A DNA stretch of 49,392 nt from an uncultured Burkholderiales bacterium (GCA_903822825.1 CAIJQQ010000047.1:1-49392); one strand, 5' to 3'. Shown: positions 16,296-25,894, counted from the first letter of the stretch. Made by a program: numbers and translations. Notes: generated from the sequence alone by a model not told the origin.

Positions 16296-18005
16296 TCAGC
16301 CCTCAGCCGCTTCGACCATGAAGCGCACGCGCTTTTGGCCTTGCCACTCATCGACGTCAAGCCGATAAGCGAGCTTGACGCGGCTGGGCAAAGGCTCGGT
16401 GCGGCCGAACCAAATCCCACCGATGGCCTGACCCTGGTGCTTGAGTTTGAGCGCCAGGTGTTTTTCGCCGACCAACCTTTGCGAGACCACGTCCACTTCT
16501 TCGCAGAACAAAGGCGCTGCAAAGCCTTGGCCCCACACCTCGCGGTGCAGCATGTCGACCATGTCCACCCGCAGGTATTCGGGTGGCAAGGGGCCGTCGG
16601 TGTCCAGTCGCCGCTGCAGCGTGGCCGTGTCCAGCCATTCGGCGGCCACCTGGTTCAGAGTCTCCTCAAACACATCCAGGTGTTCTTCGGCCACGGTGCA
16701 GCCTGCGGCCATGGCGTGACCGCCAAAGCGCAGCAGCACGCCCGGTGCGCGTTTGGCCACGAGGTCCAGCGCATCGCGCAAATGAAAGCCGGGGATGGAG
16801 CGGCCCGAGCCCTTGAGCTCGTGCTCTTTGCCCGGTGCGTTGCTGGCGGCAAATACAAAAGTCGGTCGGTGCAACTTGTCCTTGATGCGCGAGGCCACGA
16901 TGCCGACCACGCCTTCATGAAAGTCCGGGTCGAACACGCAAATGGCGGGCGGCGGCTCATCGCCCTCGTCAAACAAGGACTCGGCAATGTCCATGGCCAT
17001 CTCCCGCATGTCGCCTTCGATCACACGGCGTTCGCGGTTGATGGTGTCCAGCTGCCGCGCCAGTTCATCGGCGCGAGCAGCGTCATCGCTCAGCAGGCAT
17101 TCGATGCCCAGCGTCATGTCCGACAGGCGCCCCGCCGCGTTGATGCGTGGGCCCAGCGCAAAGCCAAAATCGAAGGTGGTGGCCTTGGCCGCTTCGCGCG
17201 CCGCAGCCCGAAACAGCGCGCTCATGCCGGGGGGCAAGGCGCCAGCGCGCACGCGTTTGAGGCCTTGCGCCACCAAGCGGCGGTTGTTCGCGTCGAGCTT
17301 GACCACGTCGGCCACGGTGCCCAGCGCCACCAAAGGCAGCAAAGCATCGAGTTTTGGTTGGGTGGTTTGATCCAATACACCTCGCTGGCGAAGTTCTGCC
17401 CGCAAGGCCAGCAGCACATAAAACATCACACCGACCCCGGCGATCGACTTGCTCTCAAAGCTGCAGCCGGGTTGGTTGGGGTTGACGATCACTTCGGCGG
17501 TGGGCAGGGTGCTGCCTGGTAAATGGTGGTCGGTCACCAGGACCTTCAGACCCAAGCGCTGGGCTTCGGCCACGCCCTCGACACTGGCAATGCCGTTGTC
17601 CACGGTGATGAGCACATCGGCGCCTTGCGCATGGACGCGCTGAGCGATCGTGGGCGTCAGGCCATAGCCATCCACCACCCGGTCGGGCACCAGGTAACTC
17701 ACGTTTTGTGCGCCCAGCATGCGCAGACCACGAACGGCCACAGCGCAGGCGGTGGCGCCATCGCAGTCGTAGTCGGCCACGATGCACAGGCGCAAGCCTG
17801 CGGCCATCGCATCGGCCAGCAGCGTTGCTGCCGCTTGCCCTCCCATCAAGCCGCTGGGGGGCAGCAGCAGGTTCAGGCCGTCGTCGAGTTCGACTTCGGA
17901 TTGCACACCGCGCGCCGCATACAAACGGGCCAGCAAGGGGTGGATGCCCGCTTGCTCCAAGGCCCAAGCGCTGCGGGGGGGGACGTCACGGGTCAACAGT
18001 TTCAT
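16296..18005 (-). CDS. recJ: Single-stranded-DNA-specific 5'-3' exonuclease RecJ
   Basis: A 569-aa nuclease used in recombination and mismatch repair. Its phosphoesterase motifs are ADYDCDGATA (Asp78, Asp80, Asp82), VDNGIAS and VTDHHLPG (DHH at 159-161). NAAGRLSDM, GSGRSIPGFHLRDAL and the DHHA1 motif RFGGHAMAAG (GGH at 428-430) follow. The ATG overlaps the stop of the upstream RpfE-like gene (ATGA), so the two are coupled. The 102 codons upstream in the same frame lie inside that gene and are not counted. Confidence 0.97.
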   Translation of the reverse strand: MKLLTRDVPPRSAWALEQAGIHPLLARLYAARGVQSEVELDDGLNLLLPPSGLMGGQAAATLLADAMAAGLRLCIVADYDCDGATACAVAVRGLRMLGAQNVSYLVPDRVVDGYGLTPTIAQRVHAQGADVLITVDNGIASVEGVAEAQRLGLKVLVTDHHLPGSTLPTAEVIVNPNQPGCSFESKSIAGVGVMFYVLLALRAELRQRGVLDQTTQPKLDALLPLVALGTVADVVKLDANNRRLVAQGLKRVRAGALPPGMSALFRAAAREAAKATTFDFGFALGPRINAAGRLSDMTLGIECLLSDDAARADELARQLDTINRERRVIEGDMREMAMDIAESLFDEGDEPPPAICVFDPDFHEGVVGIVASRIKDKLHRPTFVFAASNAPGKEHELKGSGRSIPGFHLRDALDLVAKRAPGVLLRFGGHAMAAGCTVAEEHLDVFEETLNQVAAEWLDTATLQRRLDTDGPLPPEYLRVDMVDMLHREVWGQGFAAPLFCEEVDVVSQRLVGEKHLALKLKHQGQAIGGIWFGRTEPLPSRVKLAYRLDVDEWQGQKRVRFMVEAAEG

Positions 18006-18928
18006 TTGGGGATCAAGGCCAGCAAGGCCTGTGAGGTGTCGGTGGGGCGCAAAGCTGCGCTCAGGCGCTGCAGCCATGTGGGTGTGCGCCGCTGGTAGGT
18101 GTGGGCTGCTGTGGCGCTGCACAAAGTCAAGTGCAGGTCTGCCCGATCCACCAGGGGCCGCAGGTGCTCTGCGTCCAACTGCAGCCAAGCCGCTTGCCAA
18201 GCCTGCCAGTCCCCTTGCAGGGCCGGTGAGCGCAGGGCGTCGATCACCAACACACCGCTTTGCGGCGTTGGGTTGGGTGCAGGCAGCGGCGCGCCCGCGC
18301 CGTGCACCCAAAATGAGTTGACGGTGTACTGCCTTTTGTCCATGCGCGCATCGTTGATTGGGTGGTTGTAAAGCAGCATCTGCATTTCGCTTTGCAGGCG
18401 GCGCAGTGGGGCAGGCAAGTGTTCATCTCCCATCCAGGGCTTGAGGTTCGCGCCGATCACCCGATCGAGCGACGCAGGCCGCATGGCGTTGAAGATGTCG
18501 CCTCGGGCATGCCAGCGCAGTGCGCTGTGCCATTGCACGTCCAGCCCATCTTCTTTGAGGTAAGGCTGCATCGCCTCCAGCAGTTGCTGTGACTCCTGAT
18601 CGAGCAGGTTCAAGTGAGCGGGGTCCAGCATGAGCACTTGGTCCATGCCGACTTGCCAGTGGCAGGGGGTGAGCCAGGCCTGAGGGGCAGGATCGTCGGG
18701 GTAAGCCAGCGCTGCCCAGGGCCATGCGCCCGTGTCGGGCCAGCCCAGCGCCCGTGCCTGGGCCCGCTCATGGGGCATGTGGGTTGCAGGTGCGGCTGCT
18801 TGTCCCTGTGCGTCACTGTGCGTGCACTGCATCTGACTCAGAAGCTGTCTCAGGTGAGGCAGTGCCAAGCACTTGAGCGCGACTGCGGGCATGTCTGCCA
18901 AAGCGGCGTAGGGAATGATCAGGTGCAT
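18002..18928 (-). CDS. RpfE-like / phosphoglycerate-mutase-like conserved protein upstream of recJ
   Basis: A 308-aa cytoplasmic protein with no membrane segment. Conserved-looking blocks are MHLIIPYAAL at the start, the LNLLDQESQQLLEAMQPYL region, QMLLYNHPINDARM, and VNSFWVHGAG. These match proteins annotated as 'RpfE type regulatory protein' or cofactor-independent phosphoglycerate-mutase-like, which lie next to recJ in Xanthomonas and Burkholderiales. No biochemical function is established. The start at 18928 gives a hydrophobic beta-strand beginning as in that family; upstream codons overlap the divergent lolC region. Coupled to recJ by a 4-nt overlap. Confidence 0.78.
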   Translation of the reverse strand: MHLIIPYAALADMPAVALKCLALPHLRQLLSQMQCTHSDAQGQAAAPATHMPHERAQARALGWPDTGAWPWAALAYPDDPAPQAWLTPCHWQVGMDQVLMLDPAHLNLLDQESQQLLEAMQPYLKEDGLDVQWHSALRWHARGDIFNAMRPASLDRVIGANLKPWMGDEHLPAPLRRLQSEMQMLLYNHPINDARMDKRQYTVNSFWVHGAGAPLPAPNPTPQSGVLVIDALRSPALQGDWQAWQAAWLQLDAEHLRPLVDRADLHLTLCSATAAHTYQRRTPTWLQRLSAALRPTDTSQALLALIPK

Positions 18929-18989
18929 GGCCCGAGATTGTCGCAGGCCTTTGCTTTTGCGCTCTGGTGGATTCGTCACAATAGAGCCC

Positions 18990-20258
18990 ATGGTCATTTT
19001 CAAAAACATTCCCTACGAGCTGGTGCTTGGCTGGCGCTACACGCGCGCAGGCCGCGCCACGCGGCGCAACGGGTTCATTTCTTTCATTTCGGGCGTGTCC
19101 ATGCTGGGCATTGGCCTGGGCGTGGCAGCGCTCATCATCGTGCTGAGCGTGATGAACGGTTTTCAGCGCGAAGTGCGCGACCGCATGCTGGGCGTGGTGT
19201 CTCACATCGAGGTGTACGCCGCCGATGGGGGGGCCATGCTCGATTTACAAGGCACCCTGGCCAAGGTCAAGGCGCACCCTGCTGTGGTGGGGGCAGCGCC
19301 TTTCATCTCGGCGCAGGCTTTGCTGGCGCGGGGCGACGACATGAAGGGCGTGCTGGTGCGGGGCATTGACCCGGCGCTGGAGCCTCAGGTCAGCGACCTG
19401 CAGTCCGACACGCAGGCCCAGGTGCTCAACCGTTTGCAGCCGGGACAGTTTGAACTGGTGCTGGGGCGTGACCTGGCCCAGAACCTGGGCGCCCTGCCTG
19501 GCGAGTTGGTGACCTTGGTCTCGCCCTCTGGCCAGGTCACGCCTGCAGGCGTTGTACCGCGCATGAAGCAGATGCAAATCGTGGGCACTTTTTCATCGGG
19601 GCATTACGAATACGACTCGTCGCTGGCGCTGATGCACGTTGACGACGCGGCGCGCATGTTCCGACTCGAAGGCCCCAGCGGCGTGCGTGTCAAGCTGCGC
19701 GACCTGCACCAGGCCCGTGAGGTGGCGCGGGAGCTGCAGGCGCAACTGGGTGTGGGCTTTCAAGTCCGTGACTGGACCCAACAAAACCGCACCTGGTTTG
19801 CGGCCGTGCAGGTCGAAAAACGCATGATGTTCATCATCCTCACCCTGATCGTCGCCGTCGCTGCATTCAACCTGGTCAGCACCCTGGTGATGACGGTGAC
19901 CGACAAGCGGGCCGACATCGCCATCTTGCGCACGCTGGGCGCAAGCCCTCGCAGCATCATGGGCATCTTTGTGGTGCAAGGGGCTGCCGTGGGCGTGATG
20001 GGCACCTTGGGCGGTCTGGCGCTGGGTTTGCTGGTGGCGTTCAACATCGACGTGATCGTGCCCGCGCTGGAGCGCTTGTTCAGTGCGACCTTTTTGCCGC
20101 AGGACATCTACCTCATCAGCCGCATGCCCAGCGAACCGCTGGCCAGCGACATCGTGCCGATCGCCGTGATCTCTTTGATTTTGGCTTTTGCAGCCACGCT
20201 GTACCCGAGCTGGCGCGCCAGCCGCGTCAACCCCGCGGAGGCTTTGCGCTATGAATGA
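18990..20258 (+). CDS. lolC: Lipoprotein-releasing ABC transporter permease (LolC/LolE family)
   Basis: A 422-aa inner-membrane permease that extracts outer-membrane lipoproteins for LolA. It has a conserved N-terminus ([12 protein letters not shown]), helix 1 ([32 protein letters not shown]), a large periplasmic domain, and three C-terminal helices including [23 protein letters not shown] and [20 protein letters not shown]. Only one permease gene precedes lolD. The protein may therefore serve both the LolC and LolE roles, as in LolF-type systems (inference). It overlaps lolD by 8 nt. Confidence 0.95.
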   Translation: MVIFKNIPYELVLGWRYTRAGRATRRNGFISFISGVSMLGIGLGVAALIIVLSVMNGFQREVRDRMLGVVSHIEVYAADGGAMLDLQGTLAKVKAHPAVVGAAPFISAQALLARGDDMKGVLVRGIDPALEPQVSDLQSDTQAQVLNRLQPGQFELVLGRDLAQNLGALPGELVTLVSPSGQVTPAGVVPRMKQMQIVGTFSSGHYEYDSSLALMHVDDAARMFRLEGPSGVRVKLRDLHQAREVARELQAQLGVGFQVRDWTQQNRTWFAAVQVEKRMMFIILTLIVAVAAFNLVSTLVMTVTDKRADIAILRTLGASPRSIMGIFVVQGAAVGVMGTLGGLALGLLVAFNIDVIVPALERLFSATFLPQDIYLISRMPSEPLASDIVPIAVISLILAFAATLYPSWRASRVNPAEALRYE

Positions 20259-20940
20259 CCTGACACGCCAAGTGGTCCTGCAGGCGCAGGGCCTCACCAA
20301 ACGTTTCACCGAAGGGCGACTCAACGTGACCGTGCTGCAAGGCGTGGACCTGCAGGTCCATGCGGGCGAAACGCTGGCCGTTGTCGGCGCTTCGGGCTCG
20401 GGCAAGAGCACCTTGCTGCACCTGCTGGGCGGCCTGGATGCCCCCACCTCGGGCAGCGTGACGCTGATGGGCCAGCCACTGGCTGACCTGAGCGCTGCAC
20501 AGCAAGGCGAGATGCGCAATCGCCATCTGGGCTTTGTCTACCAGTTCCACCACCTGCTGCCCGAATTCAGCGCGCTGGACAACGTGGCCATGCCCCTGTG
20601 GGTGCGGCGCATGGACCGCGCCGAGGCATCGGCACAGGCGGCGCGCTGGCTGGGCCAAGTGGGCTTGTCCGAACGCGTGTATCACCGTCCGGCCGAGTTG
20701 TCGGGGGGCGAGCGCCAGCGTGTGGCCATCGCCCGCGCGCTGGTCACCGAGCCCGCTTGTGTGCTGGCCGACGAGCCAACCGGCAACCTCGACCGCACCA
20801 CCGCAGACGGCGTGTTCGATTTGATGCTGCAGTTGGCCCGCGAGCGGGGCACCGCTTTTGTCGTGGTCACGCACGACCAGGCATTGGCGGCGCGTTGCGA
20901 CCGTCAATTGCATCTGGTGCAAGGCGTTTTGCAGCCCTGA
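20251..20940 (+). CDS. lolD: Lipoprotein-releasing ABC transporter ATPase
   Basis: A 229-aa ABC ATPase with Walker A GASGSGKS (46-53), Q-loop [21 protein letters not shown] (a LolD-type sequence), signature LSGGE (150-154), Walker B VLADEP (171-176) and H-loop VVTHD. It pairs with the permease encoded just upstream. The start ATG lies within the last codons of lolC. Confidence 0.96.
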   Translation: MNDLTRQVVLQAQGLTKRFTEGRLNVTVLQGVDLQVHAGETLAVVGASGSGKSTLLHLLGGLDAPTSGSVTLMGQPLADLSAAQQGEMRNRHLGFVYQFHHLLPEFSALDNVAMPLWVRRMDRAEASAQAARWLGQVGLSERVYHRPAELSGGERQRVAIARALVTEPACVLADEPTGNLDRTTADGVFDLMLQLARERGTAFVVVTHDQALAARCDRQLHLVQGVLQP

Positions 20941-20953
20941 GTCCGGTACACGC

Positions 20954-21778
20954 ATGTGGATCGACACCCATTGCCACCTGGATGCCGCCGAATTCGACGC
21001 TGACCGCGACGCGGTCCGTCAGCGTGCACGACAAGCGGGTGTGGGCCTGTGTGTGATCCCCGCTGTGGCGCGGGCCCACTGGGGCGCAGTGCAGGCGCTG
21101 GCGCACCGCCATGCAGACGCCTATGCGCTGGGCATCCACCCGCTGTATGTGACGCAGGCGCATGAGGACGACCTGCTCGCGCTGGACGACGCTTTGACCG
21201 AAGCCAAAGGCGACCCCCGACTGGTCGCGGTGGGCGAGATCGGTCTGGATTACTTTGTGCCCGCGCTCTGCGAGCCGGACATGCGTGAGCGGCAATGGGC
21301 TTTTTACACTGCCCAGCTCAAGCTGGCGCGCAAGCACGGCTTGCCGGTCATCTTGCATGTGCGCCGCTCGGCCGATGGGCTGCTCAAGGGCTTGCGCCAA
21401 GTGGCGGTGTCTGGCGGCATCGCCCACGCCTTCAATGGCAGCGCCCAACAGGCGCAGACCTTCATCGACCTGGGTTTTGCGCTGGGCTTTGGCGGCGCCA
21501 TGACCTACGGGCGGGCCACGCAGCTGCGGGCACTGGCCACGTCTTTGCCTGCAACGGCGCTGGTGCTTGAAACCGATGCGCCCGACATCCCGCCGCACTG
21601 GATTTACCAAACCGCTGCGCAACGCGCAGCGGGCCAACCCCAAGGGCGCAATGCGCCTGAGCAGTTGCCGCGCATTGGGCAAGTGCTGGCCGAGTGGCGG
21701 GGCTTGACAGGCACCGAGTTGGCAGGCATCACCCAAGACAATGCGGCGCGTTGTCTGCCCAAGTTGGCATGGCTTTGA
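20954..21778 (+). CDS. tatD: TatD family metal-dependent hydrolase/DNase
   Basis: A 274-aa TIM-barrel hydrolase. Metal ligands are IDTHCHLD (His6, His8), VAVGEIGLDYF (Glu), LHVRRS (His), GIAHAFNG (His) and LETDAPD (Asp), all in the expected order. The family has 3'-5' DNase or D-aminoacyl-tRNA deacylase-like activities. Which of them applies here is not known. It begins 13 nt after lolD. The longer frame upstream is inside lolD. Confidence 0.94.
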   Translation: MWIDTHCHLDAAEFDADRDAVRQRARQAGVGLCVIPAVARAHWGAVQALAHRHADAYALGIHPLYVTQAHEDDLLALDDALTEAKGDPRLVAVGEIGLDYFVPALCEPDMRERQWAFYTAQLKLARKHGLPVILHVRRSADGLLKGLRQVAVSGGIAHAFNGSAQQAQTFIDLGFALGFGGAMTYGRATQLRALATSLPATALVLETDAPDIPPHWIYQTAAQRAAGQPQGRNAPEQLPRIGQVLAEWRGLTGTELAGITQDNAARCLPKLAWL

Positions 21779-21911
21779 AGGCTGCACAGTTCATGCCCAG
21801 CCGTACTCCACATCTTCGCCTACCATCCACCCACCCGGCATTCATGTCGTGGACCATTGAACACCCGCTCAGCGCCTGGCAGGCGGTGATACAACAACAT
21901 GGATTGCTGGC

Positions 21912-22670
21912 ATGAGCCGTCAAAAAAGCACAGAACTGCCCGAAGTGAATTTCTCGGAGGATGGCGACATCCGCTATCTGCACCTGGCCACCGAGTGGAT
22001 TCAAGGCTCGATGCTGATCGACAAACCCTACGACATCGAACTCGAATACGTGCAGCGCATGATGGCCTGGCTCTTGTTCATGCCCGAGTCCGAAGTCAAA
22101 GGCGCGCACGCCATGCAGCTGGGGCTGGGGGCAGGCACGATCACCAAGTTTTGCTACAAGAAACTCAAGATGACCTGCACCGCCATCGAGCTCAATCCGG
22201 GCGTGCTGCACGCCTGCAGGGGCTGGTTCAGGCTGCCACCCGACGACGATCGCCTGCGTGTGGTGTTGGCCGATGCGGCCGAGGAAATCCGCTCACCCGA
22301 GTGGACGGGGGTGGTGGATGCCCTGCAAGTGGACCTGTACGACCACGAAGCAGCGGCCCCTGTGCTCGACAGCCTGGACTTCTACCGCGATTGCCACGCC
22401 TTGCTCACGCCGCAAGGCTGCATGACGGTGAACCTTTTTGGGCGTTCTTCGAGCTTTGACGAGAGCCTTGAAAAAATCCGCGCGGCGTTTGGCGACGAAG
22501 CCGTGTGGGCCTTCAAGCCCACGCGCGAGGGCAACACCATTGTGCTGGCGCAGCGCACGGCCTGGCAGCCCAAGCGCGAACAATTGATGGAAGCGGCCGA
22601 GCGCATTGAGGCGAAACACGGCTGGCCCGCCAGCAAATGGCTGAAGGTTTTCAAGCCATACAACCGTTGA
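21912..22670 (+). CDS. Spermidine synthase-like methyltransferase-fold protein
   Basis: A 252-aa cytoplasmic protein with a Rossmann SAM-type fold: MQLGLGAGTITKFCYKKL (glycine loop), TAIELNPGV (acidic residue after strand 2), VVLADAAEEI and VDALQVDLYD. It resembles the shortened spermidine-synthase-like family common in Burkholderiales rather than a full SpeE. Aminopropyl transfer is therefore uncertain. It is separated from tatD by 133 nt in which I see no gene, and from tctB by a 138-nt structured leader. Confidence 0.8.
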   Translation: MSRQKSTELPEVNFSEDGDIRYLHLATEWIQGSMLIDKPYDIELEYVQRMMAWLLFMPESEVKGAHAMQLGLGAGTITKFCYKKLKMTCTAIELNPGVLHACRGWFRLPPDDDRLRVVLADAAEEIRSPEWTGVVDALQVDLYDHEAAAPVLDSLDFYRDCHALLTPQGCMTVNLFGRSSSFDESLEKIRAAFGDEAVWAFKPTREGNTIVLAQRTAWQPKREQLMEAAERIEAKHGWPASKWLKVFKPYNR

Positions 22671-22700
22671 AATGCACGCCGAGCAAATGCCCGAAATCAA

Positions 22701-22759
22701 GGGTTAACCATAGGTTCGTCGCGCTCGCGACATAGGTGTAACCCACATGGCCTTGTGGG
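22701..22759 (+). promoter_or_regulatory. Structured leader: nested inverted repeats upstream of tctB
   Basis: The outer stem GGGTTAACC pairs with GGTGTAACCC (one bulged G). Inside it is a perfect GTCGCG-CT-CGCGAC hairpin (22718-22731), and after it a second hairpin CCCACA / TGTGGG (22742-22759). There is no T-run, so it is not a classical terminator. It lies 50-100 nt before the tctB start. A role in RNA stability or control is possible. Confidence 0.5.
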
Positions 22760-22808
22760 CATTCCTCCAACACAATCAGCCCATTCCAAACTTTGGAGGA
22801 GTGTGATC

Positions 22809-23297
22809 GTGTTAATCAAGAGTCAAAAAGACTTTTTCTCGGGCTTGATGTTCGCCGTCATCGGTGCATCTTTCGCCTACGGCGCCACCAGTTACAGCAT
22901 TGGATCGGGTGGCCGCATGGGTCCCGGCTACTTCCCCTTGCTGCTGGGGGTGATCTTGGCCATTCTCGGTTCTGCCGTGATGTTCAAAGCCCTCGTGGTC
23001 GAGACACCTGATGGCGACAAAATTGGCAAATGGGCATTCAAGCCGCTGGTCTTCATCATTGCCGCCAACTTGCTGTTTGGCATCTTGCTGGGTGGATTGC
23101 CCAGCCTCGGTGTGCCGCCCATGGGCTTGATTGCCGCCATCTTTGGCATCACCATCGTGGCCAGCTTGGCGGGTGATGATTTCCGTCTGAAAGAAGTGAT
23201 CATTTTGTCCGTCGTGCTGTCGATCGGCAGCTACTTGGCTTTCGTGGTGCTGCTCAAACTGCAGTTCCCTGTGTGGCCGACTTTCATCACAGGCTAA
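22809..23297 (+). CDS. tctB: Tripartite tricarboxylate transporter small membrane subunit TctB
   Basis: A 162-aa membrane protein with four hydrophobic segments and the TctB start pattern KSQKDFFSGLMFAVIGASFAYGATSYSIGSGGRMGPGYFPLLLG. The GTG at 22809 is chosen because GGAGGA ends 8 nt upstream. A GTG at 22803 would be only 2 nt from it. It forms the membrane complex with TctA, encoded 13 nt downstream. Confidence 0.93.
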   Translation: MLIKSQKDFFSGLMFAVIGASFAYGATSYSIGSGGRMGPGYFPLLLGVILAILGSAVMFKALVVETPDGDKIGKWAFKPLVFIIAANLLFGILLGGLPSLGVPPMGLIAAIFGITIVASLAGDDFRLKEVIILSVVLSIGSYLAFVVLLKLQFPVWPTFITG

Positions 23298-23310
23298 GGG
23301 GAACAAGAAA

Positions 23311-24822
23311 ATGGAACTGTTTGACAACTTGGCCATGGGTTTTGGGGTGGCGTTCACCTTCCAGAACTTGATTTACGCGTTCATCGGCTGCCTCTTGGGC
23401 ACGCTGATCGGTGTGTTGCCTGGCATCGGTCCGGTGGCGACCATCGCCATGCTCCTGCCCGCCACCTATGCGCTGCCTCCTGTGGCTGCGCTCATCATGC
23501 TGGCCGGTATTTATTACGGCGCACAGTACGGTGGCTCGACCACCGCGATTTTGGTCAACCTGCCCGGCGAATCCTCGTCTGTGGTGACGGTGATCGACGG
23601 CTACCAGATGGCCCGCAAAGGCCGGGCTGGCCCCGCTTTGGCGGCTGCTGGTCTGGGTTCATTCTTCGCCGGATGCGTGGGCACTTTGATCTTGGCTGCA
23701 TTTGCTGCGCCCTTGACCGAAGTCGCATTCAAGTTCGGCCCCGCCGAATACTTCTCGCTCATGATCCTGGGCCTGATCGGCGCCGTGGTGCTGGCCTCGG
23801 GCTCATTGCTCAAGGCCGTGGCCATGATCGTTTTGGGACTGCTGTTGGGCCTGGTCGGCACCGACGTGAATTCCGGCGTGGCGCGTTTCAGCTTTGACAT
23901 TCCTGAACTGACCGACGGCATTGGCTTCATCGTCATCGCCATGGGTGTGTTTGGCTATGGCGAGATCATCCAGAACCTGTCACAAAAAGAAGAAGACCGC
24001 GAAGTCTTCACCGGCAAGGTCAGCGGCCTGATGCCCACCAAAGAAGACTTCCGGAACATGATTCCTGCCGTTTTGCGCGGCACGGCCATTGGCTCCATCT
24101 TGGGCATCTTGCCCGGTGGCGGTGCCTTGTTGGCGGCTTTTGCGGCCTACACCATCGAGAAGAAAACCAAGCTGCGCAAGGGTGAAGTGCCTTTCGGTCA
24201 GGGCAACATCCGCGGTGTCGCAGCGCCTGAGTCGGCCAACAACGCCGGTTCGCAAACCTCCTTCATTCCTTTGCTGACGCTCGGCATCCCGCCCAACGCC
24301 GTGATGGCCTTGATGGTGGGCGCGATGACGATCCACAACATCCAGCCTGGCCCCCAGGTGATGACCAGCAACCCCGAGCTGTTCTGGGGCCTGATCGCCT
24401 CGATGTGGATCGGTAACCTGATGCTGGTGATCCTGAACCTGCCTTTGATCGGCATGTGGATCAAGCTGCTGACGGTGCCTTACCGTTGGTTGTTCCCTGC
24501 CATCGTGCTGTTTTGCGCGATCGGTGTGTACTCGACCAACAACAACACCTTCGACATCTGGATGGTGGCGGCTTTCGGTGTGATCGGCTACACCTTCATC
24601 AAGCTGGGTGTGGAGCCTGCGCCGCTGCTGTTGGGCTTCATTTTGGGCCCCATGATGGAAGAAAACCTGCGCCGCGCCATGCTGCTCTCGCGTGGTGACT
24701 GGAGCGTGTTCGTCACGCGCCCGCTGTCGGCCAGCCTGTTGGCAGCAGCCTTGGTGCTGCTGGTGATCGTGCTCTTGCCTGCGGTCAAGTCCAAGCGCGA
24801 AGAAGCTTTCGTGGAAGAGTGA
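23311..24822 (+). CDS. tctA: Tripartite tricarboxylate transporter large membrane subunit TctA
   Basis: A 503-aa membrane protein with about a dozen helices. It has the conserved family repeats GTLIGVLPGIGPVATIAMLLP and GSILGILPGGGALLAAFAAY, the segment YYGAQYGGSTTAILVNLPGE, and EVPFGQGNIRGVAAPESANNAG followed by the LTLGIPPNAVMALMVG region. It uses the ion gradient for uptake of the ligand handed over by a Bug-type binding protein. It is closed by a strong terminator before the tctC gene. Confidence 0.96.
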   Translation: MELFDNLAMGFGVAFTFQNLIYAFIGCLLGTLIGVLPGIGPVATIAMLLPATYALPPVAALIMLAGIYYGAQYGGSTTAILVNLPGESSSVVTVIDGYQMARKGRAGPALAAAGLGSFFAGCVGTLILAAFAAPLTEVAFKFGPAEYFSLMILGLIGAVVLASGSLLKAVAMIVLGLLLGLVGTDVNSGVARFSFDIPELTDGIGFIVIAMGVFGYGEIIQNLSQKEEDREVFTGKVSGLMPTKEDFRNMIPAVLRGTAIGSILGILPGGGALLAAFAAYTIEKKTKLRKGEVPFGQGNIRGVAAPESANNAGSQTSFIPLLTLGIPPNAVMALMVGAMTIHNIQPGPQVMTSNPELFWGLIASMWIGNLMLVILNLPLIGMWIKLLTVPYRWLFPAIVLFCAIGVYSTNNNTFDIWMVAAFGVIGYTFIKLGVEPAPLLLGFILGPMMEENLRRAMLLSRGDWSVFVTRPLSASLLAAALVLLVIVLLPAVKSKREEAFVEE

Positions 24823-24840
24823 TCTTTCGCCACTGCTGAA

Positions 24841-24867
24841 GACGGCCTCCATGTGAGGCCGTTTTTC
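24841..24867 (+). terminator. Rho-independent terminator between tctA and tctC
   Basis: Stem ACGGCCTC / GAGGCCGT with a short loop, followed by five T. It starts 19 nt after the tctA stop and 53 nt before the tctC start, so the binding-protein operon is likely to have its own promoter or to be reached by read-through. Confidence 0.85.
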
Positions 24868-24919
24868 TTGGTGTCACGTAAAGTCGGCAACACCTGTTTC
24901 TGTCTGACAAAATCCCGCC

Positions 24920-25894
24920 ATGACCAAACGCTTTTTCATCCATGGGGCCCTGGCCGCGCTTGCACTGACCGCGCTTGGCCCTGCCGCACTGGCGCAGAGC
25001 TACCCCACCAAGTCCATTCGGCTGGTGGTGCCTTTCCCGGCGGGTGGCGCGACCGATTTGTTTGCCCGCAGTCTGTCGCAAAAACTGGGTGAAAAGTTGG
25101 GCGTCACGCTGGTCGTGGACAACAAGCCCGGCGCGGGCGGCACATTGGGCTCGGACCTGGTGGCCAAAGGCGTGGCCGACGGCTACACCCTGCTGCTGGC
25201 CACCTCGAGCACGCATTCGATTGGTCCGAACCTCAACCCGCGCATGCCTTACGACGCGGCGCGCGACTTCACCCCCATTGGGCAGGTGGGCAATGCCCCC
25301 AGCATCATGCTGGTGCCCAACAGCTCGCCCGCCAAAACCGTTCAAGAGTGGATTGACCTGGCCCGCAAGAACCCTGGCCGCTTGAACTACGCCTCCAGCG
25401 GCAATGGCACGGTTGTGCAACTCACGGCCGAGTTGTTCAAGTCGCAAGCCAACCTGTTTGTGGTGCACATCCCCTACAAAGGCACAGCCTTGGCCATCCC
25501 TGATCTGGTCAGCGGCAAAGTCGACGTCTTGTTCGACTCCTTGCCCACAGGCTTGCCGCATGTGCGGGACGGACGCTTGCGCGCTTTGGGCGTGACCTCG
25601 GCCAAACGCACCCCGTTGGCACCGGGCCTGCCTGCGATTTCCGAAGTGCTGCCAGGCTACGAGTCCACCACCTGGTTTGGCCTGTTTGGCCCCAAGGGGC
25701 TGCCCCCCGAAGTGGTGCAGCGCGTGAACCAGGCGGCCAACCAGGTCTTGCATGACCCGGAAGTCATCGACAAACTGACGCGCTTGGGCATCGAGCCTGT
25801 GGGCGGTACCCCTGTTCAGTTCACGCTAATGCTGGCCAGCGAATCGGCCAAGTGGAAAAAAATCATCAGCGAACGCAAGATCACATCGGATTGA
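24920..25894 (+). CDS. tctC: Tripartite tricarboxylate transporter substrate-binding protein TctC (Bug family)
   Basis: A 324-aa periplasmic binding protein. The signal peptide ends at ALAQS (about residue 26). It then has SIRLVVPFPAGGATDLFARSLSQKL, VVDNKPGAGGTLGSDLVAKG, the ligand-loop region VVHIPYKGTALAIPDLVSGKVDVLFD and LRALGVTSAKRTPL. It lies just after tctBA and is the probable ligand receptor of that transporter. It is followed 4 nt later by a gamma-glutamyltransferase gene and then an exporter and an SDR. That context suggests an amino-acid or gamma-glutamyl-type carboxylate as ligand (inference). Confidence 0.93.
   Translation: MTKRFFIHGALAALALTALGPAALAQSYPTKSIRLVVPFPAGGATDLFARSLSQKLGEKLGVTLVVDNKPGAGGTLGSDLVAKGVADGYTLLLATSSTHSIGPNLNPRMPYDAARDFTPIGQVGNAPSIMLVPNSSPAKTVQEWIDLARKNPGRLNYASSGNGTVVQLTAELFKSQANLFVVHIPYKGTALAIPDLVSGKVDVLFDSLPTGLPHVRDGRLRALGVTSAKRTPLAPGLPAISEVLPGYESTTWFGLFGPKGLPPEVVQRVNQAANQVLHDPEVIDKLTRLGIEPVGGTPVQFTLMLASESAKWKKIISERKITSD

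Noticed and set aside
16289..16304. GAGGGC-TTCA-GCCCTC hairpin as a recJ terminator
   Set aside because: It overlaps the recJ stop codon and is not followed by a T-run in either direction.
18006..18311. N-terminal extension of RecJ by 102 residues
   Set aside because: The extra part lies inside the coupled upstream gene and is Pro/Ala/Gly-rich frame-shadow sequence; RecJ homology starts at MKLLTRD.
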